NCBI GenBank assembly: GCA_020631735.1
Contig: CM036201.1
Coordinates: 75,282,353-75,346,352, forward strand
Direction of reading: 5' to 3'
DNA: 64,000 bases
Origin: Saccharum officinarum
Lineage: Eukaryota > Streptophyta > Magnoliopsida > Poales > Poaceae
Part shown: one piece after another, positions 1-11,690 of the stretch
How the letters are laid out: every line of letters begins with the position of its first letter
Numbering within the stretch: position 1 is the stretch's first letter
The notes under the pieces: model-generated
What the model was told of the DNA's origin: nothing
What the model saw: the letters and a program-made list of their open reading frames with translations, nothing else
The model's database searches: none
Made by a program: the position numbers and the translations under genes

Positions 1-183
1 GACTTAAAAAAAAAGTCTGCTTTCGCTCCATCACCGGTCCAAAGTTGTATCATTTTCGACATCTAAAAAATCTGTATTCGCATCTGAATCCGTATAATAT
101 CTGATTCGCTCCGAATCCGATAAAAAATGGATTAGGATCCGAAGAAGCATTATCAGCTCCGATCCGATCCGTTTTCACCCCTA
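1..183. mobile_element. End fragment of a probable hAT (Ac/Ds-like) DNA transposon
   Basis: The segment ends with the reverse complement of a TAGGGGTGAAAACGG-type terminus, which resembles Ac-like hAT ends. Upstream are repeated GGATCCGA/GATCCGAT-type motifs of the kind found in hAT subterminal regions. The element runs off the left edge of the window, so no target duplication or transposase can be seen. Superfamily assignment rests only on the terminal and subterminal motifs. Confidence 0.45.
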
Positions 184-674
184 CGATGCATCAGTTTAAT
201 GCATCGGTTTACATATTTCTTTTCGCGACCTTTGTCGATCACTATACATATCATCCTATTGTCCAGTTGAATGCAAATACAACCGTGTCAAGCTGTGATT
301 CATGGATGCGAGGTCTTCAATCACCTTTTTGGTCTCCCAATAGAACTGTGCTGACGGAGTGAGCTTCGTGTGGAAGACGGCGTCAGGCAGAGGATGAAAT
401 CGAACTAAAATTGCAAATTGAGGACTAAACCGACCATTTTGATAGTTGAAGGACGAATTTGAGCTTTGGATGAAAGTTTAAGGATGAATATGGCTATTTT
501 TTCAGATGTTATTTAGGCATGTACTGTACCAAATTTTAATATAATTCTCATTCGCATAAAAAACGCACAAGCGTCTAAATCTTTGGCGTATGTTCCTTGA
601 TGACTATAGGGTTTCACCGATACTTAATGACTCTTTGTGGCAAATCCAAAAAAACCCTAGCCACTTTTCTTTTC
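184..674. other. Non-coding spacer, nothing recognised
   Basis: AT-rich sequence between the transposon end and the first assembly gap. I see no convincing gene. Stretches such as the one around 410-500 look like degenerate repeat DNA. Open frames entering the gap are artefacts of translating N. Confidence 0.5.
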
Positions 675-774
675 NNNNNNNNNNNNNNNNNNNNNNNNNN
701 NNNNNNNNNNNNNNNNNNNNNNNNNNNNNNNNNNNNNNNNNNNNNNNNNNNNNNNNNNNNNNNNNNNNNNNNNN
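675..774. other. Assembly gap (100 N)
   Basis: Exactly 100 unknown bases, a conventional gap of unspecified size. The sequence passes from unrelated spacer to the middle of an element X gag gene, so the gap marks a contig join rather than a small hole. Confidence 0.98.
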
Positions 775-1884
775 CGATCCCGCGAGCTCCACCCGGGGCT
801 CCAAGAGAAACAACCGCAAGAAGAAGAAAGGCCAGCAGGGCAAGCTCGAGCCCCGGCCGACGAGCTCGTCGCTGCTACCGAGCACAAGAAGCCTCGAGGC
901 CCCGCGGGGCATCCTTGTTCAAATAGCCGTGTCCCTAGCACAAGGGACCCAGTAACCATAACCTCGAAGACTGTCATATGCTTCGCAGGTACTTTTGGGG
1001 TGTCGGCGTCAAGAAGGACGACAAGAAGGACCCTAAGAGTGACGACAAGGACAGGGGATTCTCTGAGATCCACGAATGCTTCATGATCTACGGAGGGCCC
1101 TCGACCCGCCTCTCGGCGCGCCAGCGCAAGCGAGAACAGCGTGAGGTTTCCTCCGTACAAACGGTAGTCCCCCGCTTTCTTGATTGGTCTATGGTGGCCA
1201 TCACTTTCGACCGTGACGACCACCCAGACTACGTCCCCAACCCGGGAGTCTATTCGCTCGTTGTTGACCCCATCATCGCCAACACGCGCCTCACCAAGGT
1301 GCTCATGGACGGCGGAAGCAGCCTCAACATCATCTACTCCCAGACCCTCGACCTTCTGGGGGTCAAGAGAGCGCGCCTCCAACCTGGCGTCGGGGGCTTC
1401 CACGGAGTCATGCTAGGGAAACGGGCGGAACCCCTCGGACGGGTCGATCTGCCTGATTTGTTTTGGCACACCGGCCAACTTCAGAAAGGAGACTCTCACT
1501 TTCAAAGTGGTCGGATTCCATGGAACGTACCACGCTATCCTAGGGCGCCCATGCTACGCCAGGTTCATGGCAATTCCGAACTACACCTACCTCAAGCTCA
1601 AAGATGCCAGTCCAAACGGTGTCATCACTGTAGGCCCTCATATGAACATGCCTACGAGTGTGACGTCGAGTGCGTCGAGCACGGCGAGGCTGTTTTTAGT
1701 CGACAATCTTTGCTGCAGACCTCGACGGCCTCGCCAATGCGATTCCCGACCCAAAACGCCATGCTGGCTTCTTCCCACGAAGATGTCAAACTCATACCCC
1801 TCGAACCCGCTGATCCCAAGGGAAAGCATTGAACGTCAGCGCCACCTTGATCCTAAAGGGAAGCAGTGCCGTTTGGGGGCTCGA
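775..1884 (+). pseudogene. Element X (Tat-like Ty3/gypsy): gag C-terminus and aspartic protease remnant
   Basis: This is the gag tail (Lys/Arg-rich, around 780-840) followed by a retropepsin-like protease; the active-site region with VLMDGGSSLN lies near 1300-1330. Compared with the second copy (52853-53638, - strand) it has a one-base insertion near 1455 that shifts the frame inside the protease, and further disruption near 1690-1750. Around 1860 the protease sequence stops and the next bases encode a fragment typical of Tat-clade integrase (AVWGLD). Reverse transcriptase, RNase H and the integrase N-terminus are therefore missing. Element Y is inserted about 20 bases after this junction, and X resumes at 30741. 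The final CTCGA (1880-1884) is the Y target duplication. Confidence 0.8.
1880..1884. repeat. Target site duplication of element Y (left copy, CTCGA)
   Basis: CTCGA immediately precedes the Y LTR terminus here and recurs at 30741-30745 immediately after the other Y LTR. A 5 bp duplication is normal for Ty3/gypsy integration and shows that the 28.9 kb between is one insertion event plus whatever later landed inside it. Confidence 0.9.
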
Positions 1885-4800
1885 TGTGTGCAGAATCGCC
1901 CAGTTTAGCATGCTTTCAGGGCGCTTGCCTTCCACTTGCTAAGAGCCCTGAAAGTGAGCTACACCAGATGATTCCGTCGAGCACACCCGACGGGAGAACT
2001 CGAACGCTCCACAATTTACACCCGGGATCCAATAATGAGCACAAACTTACAATACTTAGTCCATTTCATACAACACAGGAGTCTCGAAACAGTTATTACA
2101 ATACCAGAGGTTCAGAGTGCAATAAACTAATAGCAGAAATTAAACAACGTCTACGCAGCGAGATGAGAATCCGTCTGTGCCCACCAGAAGAATTCTCCAC
2201 ACAAGGCCTACCTGCTCAAGGTGCACCTGCAACAAGGGTAAAATAACCCTGAGTACACAATGTACTCGCAAGACTTACCCGACTGGGGATTTTATTTCCC
2301 TGACTCTCAAGGATTATGATAGACTTTATGGCTGGTGGGTTTTCTTGTTTGCGAGAAGCAGTACTAACAGTGTGTCCTTAAATTCTGAACTTTTTAGAAG
2401 CCGTATTTATTCATTAACCAATAATCTATGTAAGCACCTATGCTATAATCAAGCAAAAGTTGAGCAATTCAGGACCATTTCTTCAACATTTCATTAGCCA
2501 ATCATTACTACGATGCCAGAGCGTAGCCAAGCCATACCGTCACGCAGAAACGGCGATTCGCGAATCAATGTGCCCAGCTGGGTACCCCGAAAAACACACG
2601 CCTCGCTTGTACCCTAGGCACAAGCAAGACCAACCCGTTCCCCTCCTGTCACGGGTTTCCAGGTCCCCGTCCAAACTTGGACTCCTAGCTCCCGTACTTG
2701 AGGCCCGGCCTCAATACGGTGCTAAGACCTCCACCTATCCCCGCCTCCAATCAGCCGGTCCGAAAAGAGCCGGAGCCCATGACAAGAGAGTAACAAGTCT
2801 TCCTAGCCCCCATCCGCTAGTATATGCTCGGGATAAGAAGATCTGTGACTTGACCAGGGTCCATGCAACGAACGGTCCTTAATTGACACGGACAGGGAAA
2901 CCGTGCAACCCAATATGCCCCGTGGCCGCGGGACATAACTTGCTACACCCACCAATACCCATACCACATCCCTGCCCGGTCGCCATTTCCTTTCCACCAT
3001 GTTATCCAAAATGTAATAATCATATGAGTAACTCTCTATTGTGGGCAACGACAGGTTGCTCACTCTACCGATAATCCTAAGCAAAGCAACTACGCGATCC
3101 TGTACTAGTAAGACTTAGGGTATGTATATATGCAGGTGGGCATCATAAAATTCCTGTAACTTAAATGCACAACATTTAAATATAAATAAATTTGCAAAAA
3201 ATAAGGGTTATGCACCGGGGCTTGCCTTGGGTAGGCGCAAAGTCAGAGGTGTCAGTCGCGGGCGGCTCCTGGAACTCCTCCGGTACAAAGATTTCCTCCT
3301 CGTACTCCTCGATGACTTCCTCGTAGTCCGGCTCCTCCACGGCCACGTACTCGACTCCCTCGTGATCTACATGCATGCAATGATAGGGCCACACTTAAAG
3401 GATGACACGGTAACCCTAATAGCTAAAGTGCTAAGCTATTATCTTTCTACTAACAAGGTTAACCTGAAGCATTCCAACTTGGCAACTAACAAGCGCACCA
3501 CTTTCCGATTACCGATTTACTACAAGCACTACTAGGGAAAATTAGATACCCTAATAAACAAGCTATTTAATGGCCATAAAAATTACAGTAAGCATCTAAC
3601 AATATTAAGCATCTAATGTAAAAATTTTTAGAGCTAGGGCTATCCTCGATTTGCCACGAAAATTTCCTACAAAAAGGTTGCATTAATATTCGTCGCTTTA
3701 AGCATTGATTTAATCGATCGAGCATCATTACAGCACTACAAGAAAGGAATTCACTAACTGATAGAGCACGAATTTAGAAACTCAACTAAAGTGGTTTCAT
3801 GAATTTTTGACCTCTACACAAGGCGCTATAATTCACCAAAGTTTAGCTCCAAAATTAAATTAGAAACCAACATCGAATTTTTCTAGAAAAGAAAAAACCT
3901 GCTCCCACGGTTCGGCCCACAAGAGGCGGCCACGACGCGCGACCCGCGCACGGACGCGGCCCAGGCGGGGGAGCCCGCGCGTCCCCGACGTTTTGCAGAA
4001 ACGCCCTCCAGCTATCCAGATAACCCGCTACGCTCCTCGCGACTATTCCCATAGACTGTCTTTACTCAAACAAGCCCCCAGAAAAACCCTTCTTCCCAAA
4101 GGGGAGGTCCCCGACGCTCCCCCCCCGCACACCGGCGTGGCGTAGACCGGCACCGGTCGTCTCGCCGGCCACTGGGAAGACTCTACCGCGTACCCAAGGG
4201 GGAGACGCTCACCTTGGTGCAGACGCGAGGCACGGGGCAACGATTCGCGCGGCCGAAGACGAGGTGGTGCGGCTTCCCCGCGATGGCGGCGATCGGCAAT
4301 GGCGGCGCGGTGTTCCGGGGGACAGGGTCTCTGCGAGAGCAGCCGAGGGGGTGGGTGAGCTTCGGTAGCTCACTACGGACCAAACCGCAGTGATAGGGAG
4401 GTTGGAGGGTACCTGAGCAGTGTCAGGCGGCGCTCCGCGGTGGCGCGAGCTCGTCAGCGAAACTCAGGGGAAACCAGGGCTCGGAAGCGGGTGCAGGGTG
4501 AGGCCGAGGGCATAGCAAGGCTACAGGTAAGCTCAATTGGTGAGGGATCAATGACTCGGACCACCACGGTGGTCACGGTCGGGCGCGGCCTTAAAGGCAC
4601 GTCGGAGCGGAAAATCTCCGATTGGAGCGCGGTGGGGCCAAACTAGAAGCGAGCGCGGTCACTTGGTGAGGTCACACGGTGGCGAACTCTAGGGCGGGGT
4701 TGATTGGGTAACGGTGGCCTCTCCCAACCGGTTTGCTAGCAACGGCCCCGACGGCCAGGTGGACAGGGGGAACAGAGAGGGAGGGGGCAAAATGCGCCAG

Positions 4801-5703
4801 CGCTCCGGTCCCATCCCGCCCGAAGTGGGGTCACGGCAGAGCGTGCGAGCAGACAGGGGAGCAGCGTGGCGTGCTTGCGCAGCCACCGATCGGCCAGTGG
4901 CGGTGCTGGGTCGGCGCGGACGTGACGGGCGCTGACCCGGACGGCCCACACCACCGCGCGCGCAGAGAGAGGGAACGGGGCAAAACAGCGGGCGGGACAA
5001 GCAACCCGCGCACGACGTCAACGACCACAGCACCAAGGCACGACGGCCTCGGCCGGCTTCCAACCGCGGCAGCGCGTGGGCCCGCGGCGCAGCGTAGCGC
5101 GACGCGCACAGCGACTACGCGGTGACCGCGCTCGGCTGGCCAACCAGCCACGACACAGCACACGCACGAATCTTGAAGTCCTTGCCACGCCAAAATGAGT
5201 GATCAAGAGACTGAACGATCTTCACCAACACCAAGAGGGTACACTAGGCTATCGTTCTGAGCCAAAACATACTGCCATCTGAACTAGATTTCAAGGAACG
5301 GACTCACCAACACGGCCTTGCCGAGCTGTCAAACGACTTGGATTTTCTAAGTCTAGGGCTAAATTACAAAGCGAGTTCACTTTTCGAGTTACTGGAAAAA
5401 CTAGCTAGCGATCTAATTACTTGACAACACAAGTTGCGCTAACAACTACACACTATGCTCTTCATATTTTGTTTAGGGTTCACATATAAGTCTCGTAGCA
5501 GTTTTGTTAATAAAAATTTAGTTTCCAACCTAAGTCGCTAACTTCTGGTTGAAACGTCAAAATTTGAATAACCTTTTTATTTACTTTTTTTTTAATTTAC
5601 TGAAAGGGTTCTACGCACTTCAACATTAAACAAAACACAAGAAAAAGATGTGCATGCTCAGCTTAGATGCATTGTGACACGCGGTAACACTGAGGGTGTT
5701 ACA
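1885..5703 (-). repeat. 3' LTR of element Y (contig B copy)
   Basis: LTR of about 3.8 kb read on the minus strand, with TG...CA termini: it begins TGTAACACCCTCAGTG at 5703 and ends near 1885. It matches 26910-30740 (same orientation) and 48993-52827 (opposite orientation). It contains a GC- and CpG-rich block (about 3890-5200), AT-rich stretches, a short acidic reading frame (3176-3394) and a stem-loop close to the inner edge. The terminal 100 bases near 1885 carry small indels relative to the other copies. Confidence 0.9.
3176..3394 (-). other. Acidic short ORF within Y LTR
   Basis: A 72-codon frame rich in Glu and Asp, ending in GKPRC followed by a hydrophobic tail. The same frame is open in the other Y LTR copies (28205-28423 and 51314-51532). 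A clearly related acidic frame with the same GKPRC ending lies in the Z LTRs. It is not a known domain. It could be a leader ORF, an exon of a spliced LTR transcript, or a by-product of a conserved RNA element. Confidence 0.4.
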
Positions 5704-5718
5704 GCTCTACCCCCCTAA
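5704..5718 (-). other. Polypurine tract of element Y (contig B)
   Basis: On the minus strand a run of G with flanking A (core at about 5706-5717) abuts the 3' LTR, the normal position for the plus-strand primer. It is preceded by the inverted repeat at 5723-5741. Confidence 0.75.
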
Positions 5719-5722
5719 AAGA

Positions 5723-5741
5723 AAATCTCGACCCGAGATTT
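5723..5741. repeat. Perfect 8-bp inverted repeat just upstream of the Y PPT
   Basis: AAATCTCG and CGAGATTT arms separated by 3 bases. The same arms occur at the same place in Y' (48955-48973), Z (21196-21214) and Z' (33463-33481), so the structure is conserved across two LTR families. Confidence 0.85.
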
Positions 5742-5798
5742 CCGTGCCTAGTGTGGGAAAAGAGGATAGGGAAAAACTTTCAACCTAACGAGTTACCT

Positions 5799-8700
5799 TC
5801 AAAAGCTAGACAAGAGATGGGGATAGTGCTTCAAAATATAGCTCTCTAGTTCCCATGTTGCTTCATCTTCCGAATGATGTTGCCACTGGACCTTGTAAAA
5901 TTTCACCACATTGTTCTTGGTTACTCTTTCTTTTTCATCCAGGATTTTTACTAGATGTTCCTCATACGAAAGGTCCGGTTGAAGGGGAAGTCCTTCAATT
6001 TCCACTGCCTCAGTGGGAACCCGCAAACACTTTTTCAACTGAGACACATGAAAGACATCGTGGACAGCTGACAAAATATCAGGAGCTGAATGCGATAGGC
6101 CACTGGACCACGCCGGCCCAACACCTTGTAGGGCCCAACATAGCGTGGAGCTAGCTTCCCACGAACACCGAAACGATGCACACCTTTCATGGGAGACACC
6201 TTGAGATACACATAATCCCCAACTTCAAATTCCAAGGGTCTCCTTCTCTTGTCTGCATAGGTTTTCTGTCGGTTTTGCGCTGCCTTTAAATGCCTCCGGA
6301 TAATTCCAACCTTCTCCCTTGCTTCCAGCACAAAATCAGGCCCGAAAAATCCACGGTCTCCCACCTCAACCCAATTGAGTGGGGTCCTGCATTTCTTGCC
6401 ATACAAAGCCTCAAAAGGTGCCATCTGAATGCTCTCTTGATAGCTGTTATTATAAGAAAACTCGGCCAACTTCAAACATTCGTCCCACTTTTCAGGAAAA
6501 GAGATGACACAAGCTCGCAACATATCTTCAAGCACTTGATTCACCCTTTCTGTCTGACCGTCGGTCTGGAGATGATAGGCTAAACTTCTGAGAAGGCTAG
6601 TACCAAGGCATTCTTGGAGTTGTATCCAAAAACGCGACATGAAAACCGCTCCACGGTCAGAAACAATGGTAAGCGGAACTCCATGAAGGGTCACAATGCG
6701 GTCAAAGTATAGCTTGGCATACTGCGAGGCCGTATACCTAGTACTCACTGGAAGGAAATGAGCAGTCTTAGTGAGGCGATCCACAATGACCCAAATAGAA
6801 TCATGACCCTTGGCAGTGCGAGGTAGTCCGGTAATAAAATCCATGGAAATATCTTCCCACTTCCATACCGGAATAGGCAACGGCTGCAGAAAACTCGGCC
6901 TCCGCAGATGGTCTGCCTTAACTCTTCCACAAACATCACACTCAGCAATATACGGGTGATATCCTGCTTCATGTTTGACCACCAATACAACTGACGCAGA
7001 TCATGGTACATTTTGTTACTCCCTGGGTGAATAGACAACTTGGATTGGTGAGCTTCATCTAGAATCTTCCTTCTAAGCTCCTCATTACCTGGGACCACTA
7101 TCCGGTTCTTGTATTTCACCACACCCTGCTCGTCAATGCTGAAGTGTGGACCACGCCTTTCAGCCATCAACTTTTTGATGTGGGGAATCTCCAAGTCATC
7201 ATACCTTTGCTCCGCAATGATTTGCTCGAGTAATTCTGAGACTACAGCAATCTGTGCTAACACTGCAGAGTGAGAGAGAGGCAAGGACTCTTCATCCGAC
7301 ACATGTGACTTACGGCTCAAAGCATCAGCCACCACATTCGCTTTACCCGGATGATAATGGACCTCTAAGTTGTAATCTTTAATCAACTCAAGCCATCTCC
7401 TCTGCCTCAGATTCAACTCGAGTTGAGTAAAAATATATCTAAGGCTCTTATGATCCATAAAAATATGGACTTTATTCCCCAACAAGTAGTGTCTCCAAAT
7501 TTTTAGAGCGTGCACCACTGCAGCTAGCTCTAAATCATGGGTTGGGTAATTCACTTCGTGCCTTTTCAGTTGGCGCGAAGCATATGCTATCACACGCCCC
7601 TCTTGCATAAGCATGCACCCAAGCCCAGTCCTGGAGGCATCACAATAAACATCAAATGGCTTCTCAATATCCGGTTGATCCAGAACAGGAGCTGAGGTAA
7701 GAAACTTCTTCAAGGCCTGAAAAGCTTCTTCACAAGCCGAACTCCATAAAACTTGGTATTCTTCTGAAGTAACTTGGTCATGGGTTGGGCTATTTTAGAG
7801 AAATCTGGAATAAAACGCCGATAGTATCCGCAAGACCCAGAAACTGTCGGATCTGATGCACGGAGGTAGGAGACTTCCAATTCAACACATCCTGAACGTT
7901 TTAGGATCTACAGACACACCCTCAGGGGTCAGAACATGTCCCAAGAACTGAACTCGATCCAACCAAAACTCACACTTGCTAAACTTAGCGTACAGCTTGT
8001 GCTCTCTCAATCGGGTCAGGACGGTGCAGAGATGGCGTGCATGCTCTTCTTCACTCTTGGAATAAATCAAGATGTCGTCAATGAAAACTACTACAAACTT
8101 ATCCAACTCCGCATAAAGACTGAATTCATGAGATACATGAAAAATGCAGGAGCATTTGTGAGACCGAAAGACATCACTAGGTACTCATACAACCCATACC
8201 TAGTAGAAAAAGCTGTCTTTGGTATATCTTGTGGCCGGATCTTTATCTGATGATACCCCGACCGAAGATCTATTTTTAGAGAACACTTTTGCCCCAGCCA
8301 ATTGATCAAACAAGGCATCAATACGAGGCAAAGGGTACTTGTTCTTAATGGTCACCGCATTGAGGGGACGGTAATCCACACACATGCGAAGAGTACCATC
8401 CTTCTCTTCACAAAAATGGCAGGACAACCCCAAGGTGAAGAACTGAGACGGATGAACCCTTGTTTCCGCAACTCTTCTAACTGCTTCTTCATTTCAGCTA
8501 ACTCCTTCGGTGCCATACGGTAGGGACGTCGGGAAATAGGAGCAGTGCTAGGCTCTAACTCAATGGTGAACTCCACCTCTCTATCCGGTGGTAACCCCGG
8601 CAAATCATCAGGAAAACATCTCGGAACTCACATACCACTGGAATAGAGGTGAGATCAAAGAGACTTCCACATTTGCAGCACTAGCGAAGTGAGTTCCGAG

Positions 8701-9330
8701 GAATGAGAAGAAGAGACATCCTATCCTCGGACCCAGGAAGCCGCAACTCAACAACCCTCCGCTTAAGGTCCAACACTACCCCAAAACCCTCAGCCATTCA
8801 TGCCCAGTATTGCATCAATGCCATGCCCAGGTAGCAACATGAACTGAAGGCGATAACTGGGTGGCTAGCACTAAACTGACAGTATCCGTCGGGTGTTGAT
8901 AAACATGTTCGCACCCGGAGTGCTGATTCTATAGGCCTTAGGATGGCCATAATAGGTAGATTATGCCTTTCCGCATATCCCATGCTCATAAATGAATGTG
9001 ATGCTCCAGAATCAAATAACACAAGTGCTGCGGTGAGAGTTGATGGGAACATACCAGCCATCACCGGTTGATCCTGCAATATTTTCCTCAGCCTCGTATA
9101 GTTCACCTGTCCCGAACGACTTACTGGGGCTTTCTTCTTGATAATCGTCCTCTTGATCAGCCGAGAGTTGGCAGATGGCTGAGCAGACTGAATAGGCGGT
9201 TCTCGGGACACTCCCGAGCAAGTGGCCCTCTTGCCACACTTGAAACAGCCCGTCGGCTTAACCATCTGTCCCTGACGATGTGGAAACTGTTGTCCCTGTG
9301 GCGGTTGCACCTGCTGAAGGTGCACGTACT
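5799..9330 (-). pseudogene. Element Y pol (contig B copy), Tekay-like, frameshifted
   Basis: Read from high to low coordinates: zinc knuckle and spacer (about 9240-9120), protease with [10 protein letters not shown] (about 9030), reverse transcriptase (about 8600-7900, with [11 protein letters not shown] near 8090), RNase H (DVYCDAS near 7650), integrase with the zinc-binding HHCC region (about 7050-6900), catalytic core (about 6850-6500), GPY/F region (about 6120) and chromodomain (about 5990-5830). The frame is interrupted many times, apparently mostly by single-base indels, for example near 9240, 8430, 8280, 8110, 7780, 6985 and 6070. The homologous copy in contig C needs only two reading frames, so several breaks may be consensus errors rather than true mutations. 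It makes no functional polyprotein as written. Confidence 0.85.
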
Positions 9331-9490
9331 GAGTCGTCGGAGCCTGATGAGCTGCTGAGGCTGCCGCGATGGCTGTCCACCCAAGAGAATGGTAGGAATC
9401 CTCTTAAACAGCCTGCATCTTCTGCGCCTGCTGGTGACCAGAGGACCCAGAAATCTCCCGCTTGCGCTTCCACTCAGCCTGAGTGTCACG

Positions 9491-9976
9491 CTATAGACCC
9501 TCCATAGCAATGGCTGCATTCATCAGGGTGCGAAAGTCTGGTAGTTCCCAGTGACAGCTCCTTCTGTAGAATACACGAGAGGCCACGGTAAAAGCGGTCT
9601 CTCTTCTTCTCATCTGTATCAAGATGGGTGCCAGCATACTGTGCCAAAATGGTTGAACTTGTTGGCATATTCCATCACAGACAAGCTTCCCTGCTTCAGG
9701 TTCAAGAACTCTGTCAGGCTTCCTGTTCAGAACACCCAACAGAATGAAATACTCCCGGAAGGCAGTGGTAACTCCATGCCACGTCACCCGTAGTTCACCT
9801 GCTGCATGGCGTTGAAGGTATTTCCACCAACGCGCTGGCAATCCAACAAGCTGCTGTGCGGCGAAGCGCACCTTCTGCTCATCGGTTCAGCGAGGTGCAA
9901 AAACCAAAAACAAGAAAATTTCTGCCCAGCACCAAGCCAGTGCTCCGCGTCCAGAGGCTCTGCAGATGCGTGGAAC
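9491..9976 (-). pseudogene. Element Y gag, 3' part (contig B copy)
   Basis: Continuation of the Y gag gene interrupted by Z. The sequence resumes at 9976 with the gag core (SAEPLDAEHWL and, with shifts, an AWW-type motif). It contains frameshifts relative to the contig C copy (44713-45187) and shares with it a TAG stop at the end of the core domain (about 9495). The N-terminal part lies at 26064-26425 on the same strand. Gag would form the virus-like particle. Confidence 0.8.
9971..9976. repeat. Target site duplication of element Z (left copy, TGAAC with one extra G)
   Basis: TGGAAC here corresponds to TGAAC at 26059-26063 after the right LTR. Contig C preserves the exact 5-mer (GTTCA at 44713-44717), so the extra G is a small indel in contig B. 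Confidence 0.8.
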
Positions 9977-10859
9977 TGTAACACTTCAAGTGTTTAGTCC
10001 TTAATTGCATTGCATTTGCATGGCATAAACATAAGCATGCATCATTCATGTTTGTTATTTTATGTGATGCAACACATGTAATTATTCTAGGGTTTGTTTG
10101 ATTTATTTCATGAAGTATTTGATAGTTGGTGTAACAAAAAGGTAAGGTAGCCAATCATGACCTACAACACCTTAGTTATACTTAGGGTAACATTTGGAAC
10201 AAGGTTCATGTTGACCAAAATTACAAAATTGCCCTCCAAGAAAAGTTTGACCACCATTTGACCCTAGAAGGCTCTAGTTTGACCAATTAAAAAGTCTAAT
10301 TTAGAGACCTTGCATGGAAGAGCACCCTTAAGTAAAGTTGTAGAGAATTTCATGAGGAACAAAAGTTCTAATATGGCCATCTCATGAAAATGACCAGAGC
10401 ATGCTCAAAAATGGCCCACAAGTCAGCTTGAGTGGTGATCAACACTTAGAAAAATTCTAAGTCTGGAAATTGGACTTTTCAGTTTCACTGTACCTCACTT
10501 TAGCAACTTGTAACTCACAAACTAGGCCAAACCAGTCTTAGAGCCAATTGACAAAGTTGTTGTCCACACATAGCTCTACAACATTGTCAATATCACCATC
10601 ACCTGGTTCTCAATAGTTTAGGAGATATAGTGTCAAGAAGTTAGGGTTTCAGTCGGCATTGATCTCTGAAACTGCATTTCAGTTTCAAGGGGCACCACTT
10701 TGGAGCTCTGTAGTTTCAAATCTAGGCCGAACCAGCCCAAACTCCAATTGACAAACTTGTAGACCTCATGTAGCTCTACAAATTTGGTGTTATCATCTTC
10801 TCTAACTCGAGCTGGTTTAGGAGTGTAGGAGCTCAAACTTCGGCTGTCAGTCGGTCATC

Positions 10860-11690
10860 GCTGTCGCCATTCAGCCGATTCAGTTTCGTCAGTCGGGAGT
10901 GGCCGACCGGCCGCAGGCCGTCGTCGACGCGTGGACGCGCGGTGGCGCCCGTACGCCGGCCTTGGCCCCACCAGTCAGGCCGCGACGCCTTCAAGACGCC
11001 ACGACGCGCGAGCGGCCTCCATTCCTCCGCCCCCTCTCTTCCAGTTGCCAAGAAACGTCGAAACCGAGCCGCCATTGCCGTTCTTCTCCGGCGAGCTCAA
11101 GCGCGAGCCACACCGCATCCCCGGCCGCTAGACCTCGCCAATCCCTCCGCCTCACCACCCTCCATCTCCTTGACCCACCGAAGCCCGCGATTTGACTCAA
11201 GGTGAGCCGCATTGCCTTCTTCCCCGTCTCCGAGAGGTCGCCGGAGCCCGCCATGGGACCTCACCGTGGTCGGGGTGCTTCGGGTCTCTCTCCATCCTCC
11301 CTTCCTAGCAAAATGGATCCGCCTAGCTTCGGTGAAGCTCGTACCGAGCCTAGACCGCACCGTACATCCTCACCGGCGACGGTGCGCCGCCACCGACATC
11401 ACCGGCCGCCGCTCGCGGTGACAAGCCCCTTCCACCCATCCCCATCCATTCCACGAGCACCAATCGACGCACCGGGTGACGGAGAACACGAGGCGGTGCT
11501 CAATTGGCCGAGCGAGCTCTTCTCCGGCGAGCTCGAGCTCGTCGGAGCTCGCGGGTCTCCGCCTCCCCTGTCTCCGGTCGCTGACCGCGGGGGCCCGCCC
11601 GTCAGTGTCGCGCGCGGGCGGGAGCGCTGAGCGGGCCGCGCGCGCGCGAGTGTGGGCCGAGTTTTTCCGGGCCGGCCCAGTTCATCCGAA
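10860..11690 (+). promoter_or_regulatory. CpG-rich block of Z LTR, candidate promoter/first-exon region
   Basis: Sharply GC- and CpG-rich island inside an otherwise AT-rich LTR; the corresponding block occurs in every Z LTR copy (22120-22950, 31740-32580, 43000-43860). A consensus-like splice donor (CAAG then GTGAGC) lies at about 11200-11206, and the Y LTR has the same donor string in its GC-rich block (about 50487-50496). No TATA box is evident. Open frames of 60-140 codons on both strands here are probably composition artefacts. Confidence 0.4.

Noticed and set aside
590..1403. ORFs running across the N gap at 675-774
   Set aside because: They are created by translating N and join unrelated contigs.
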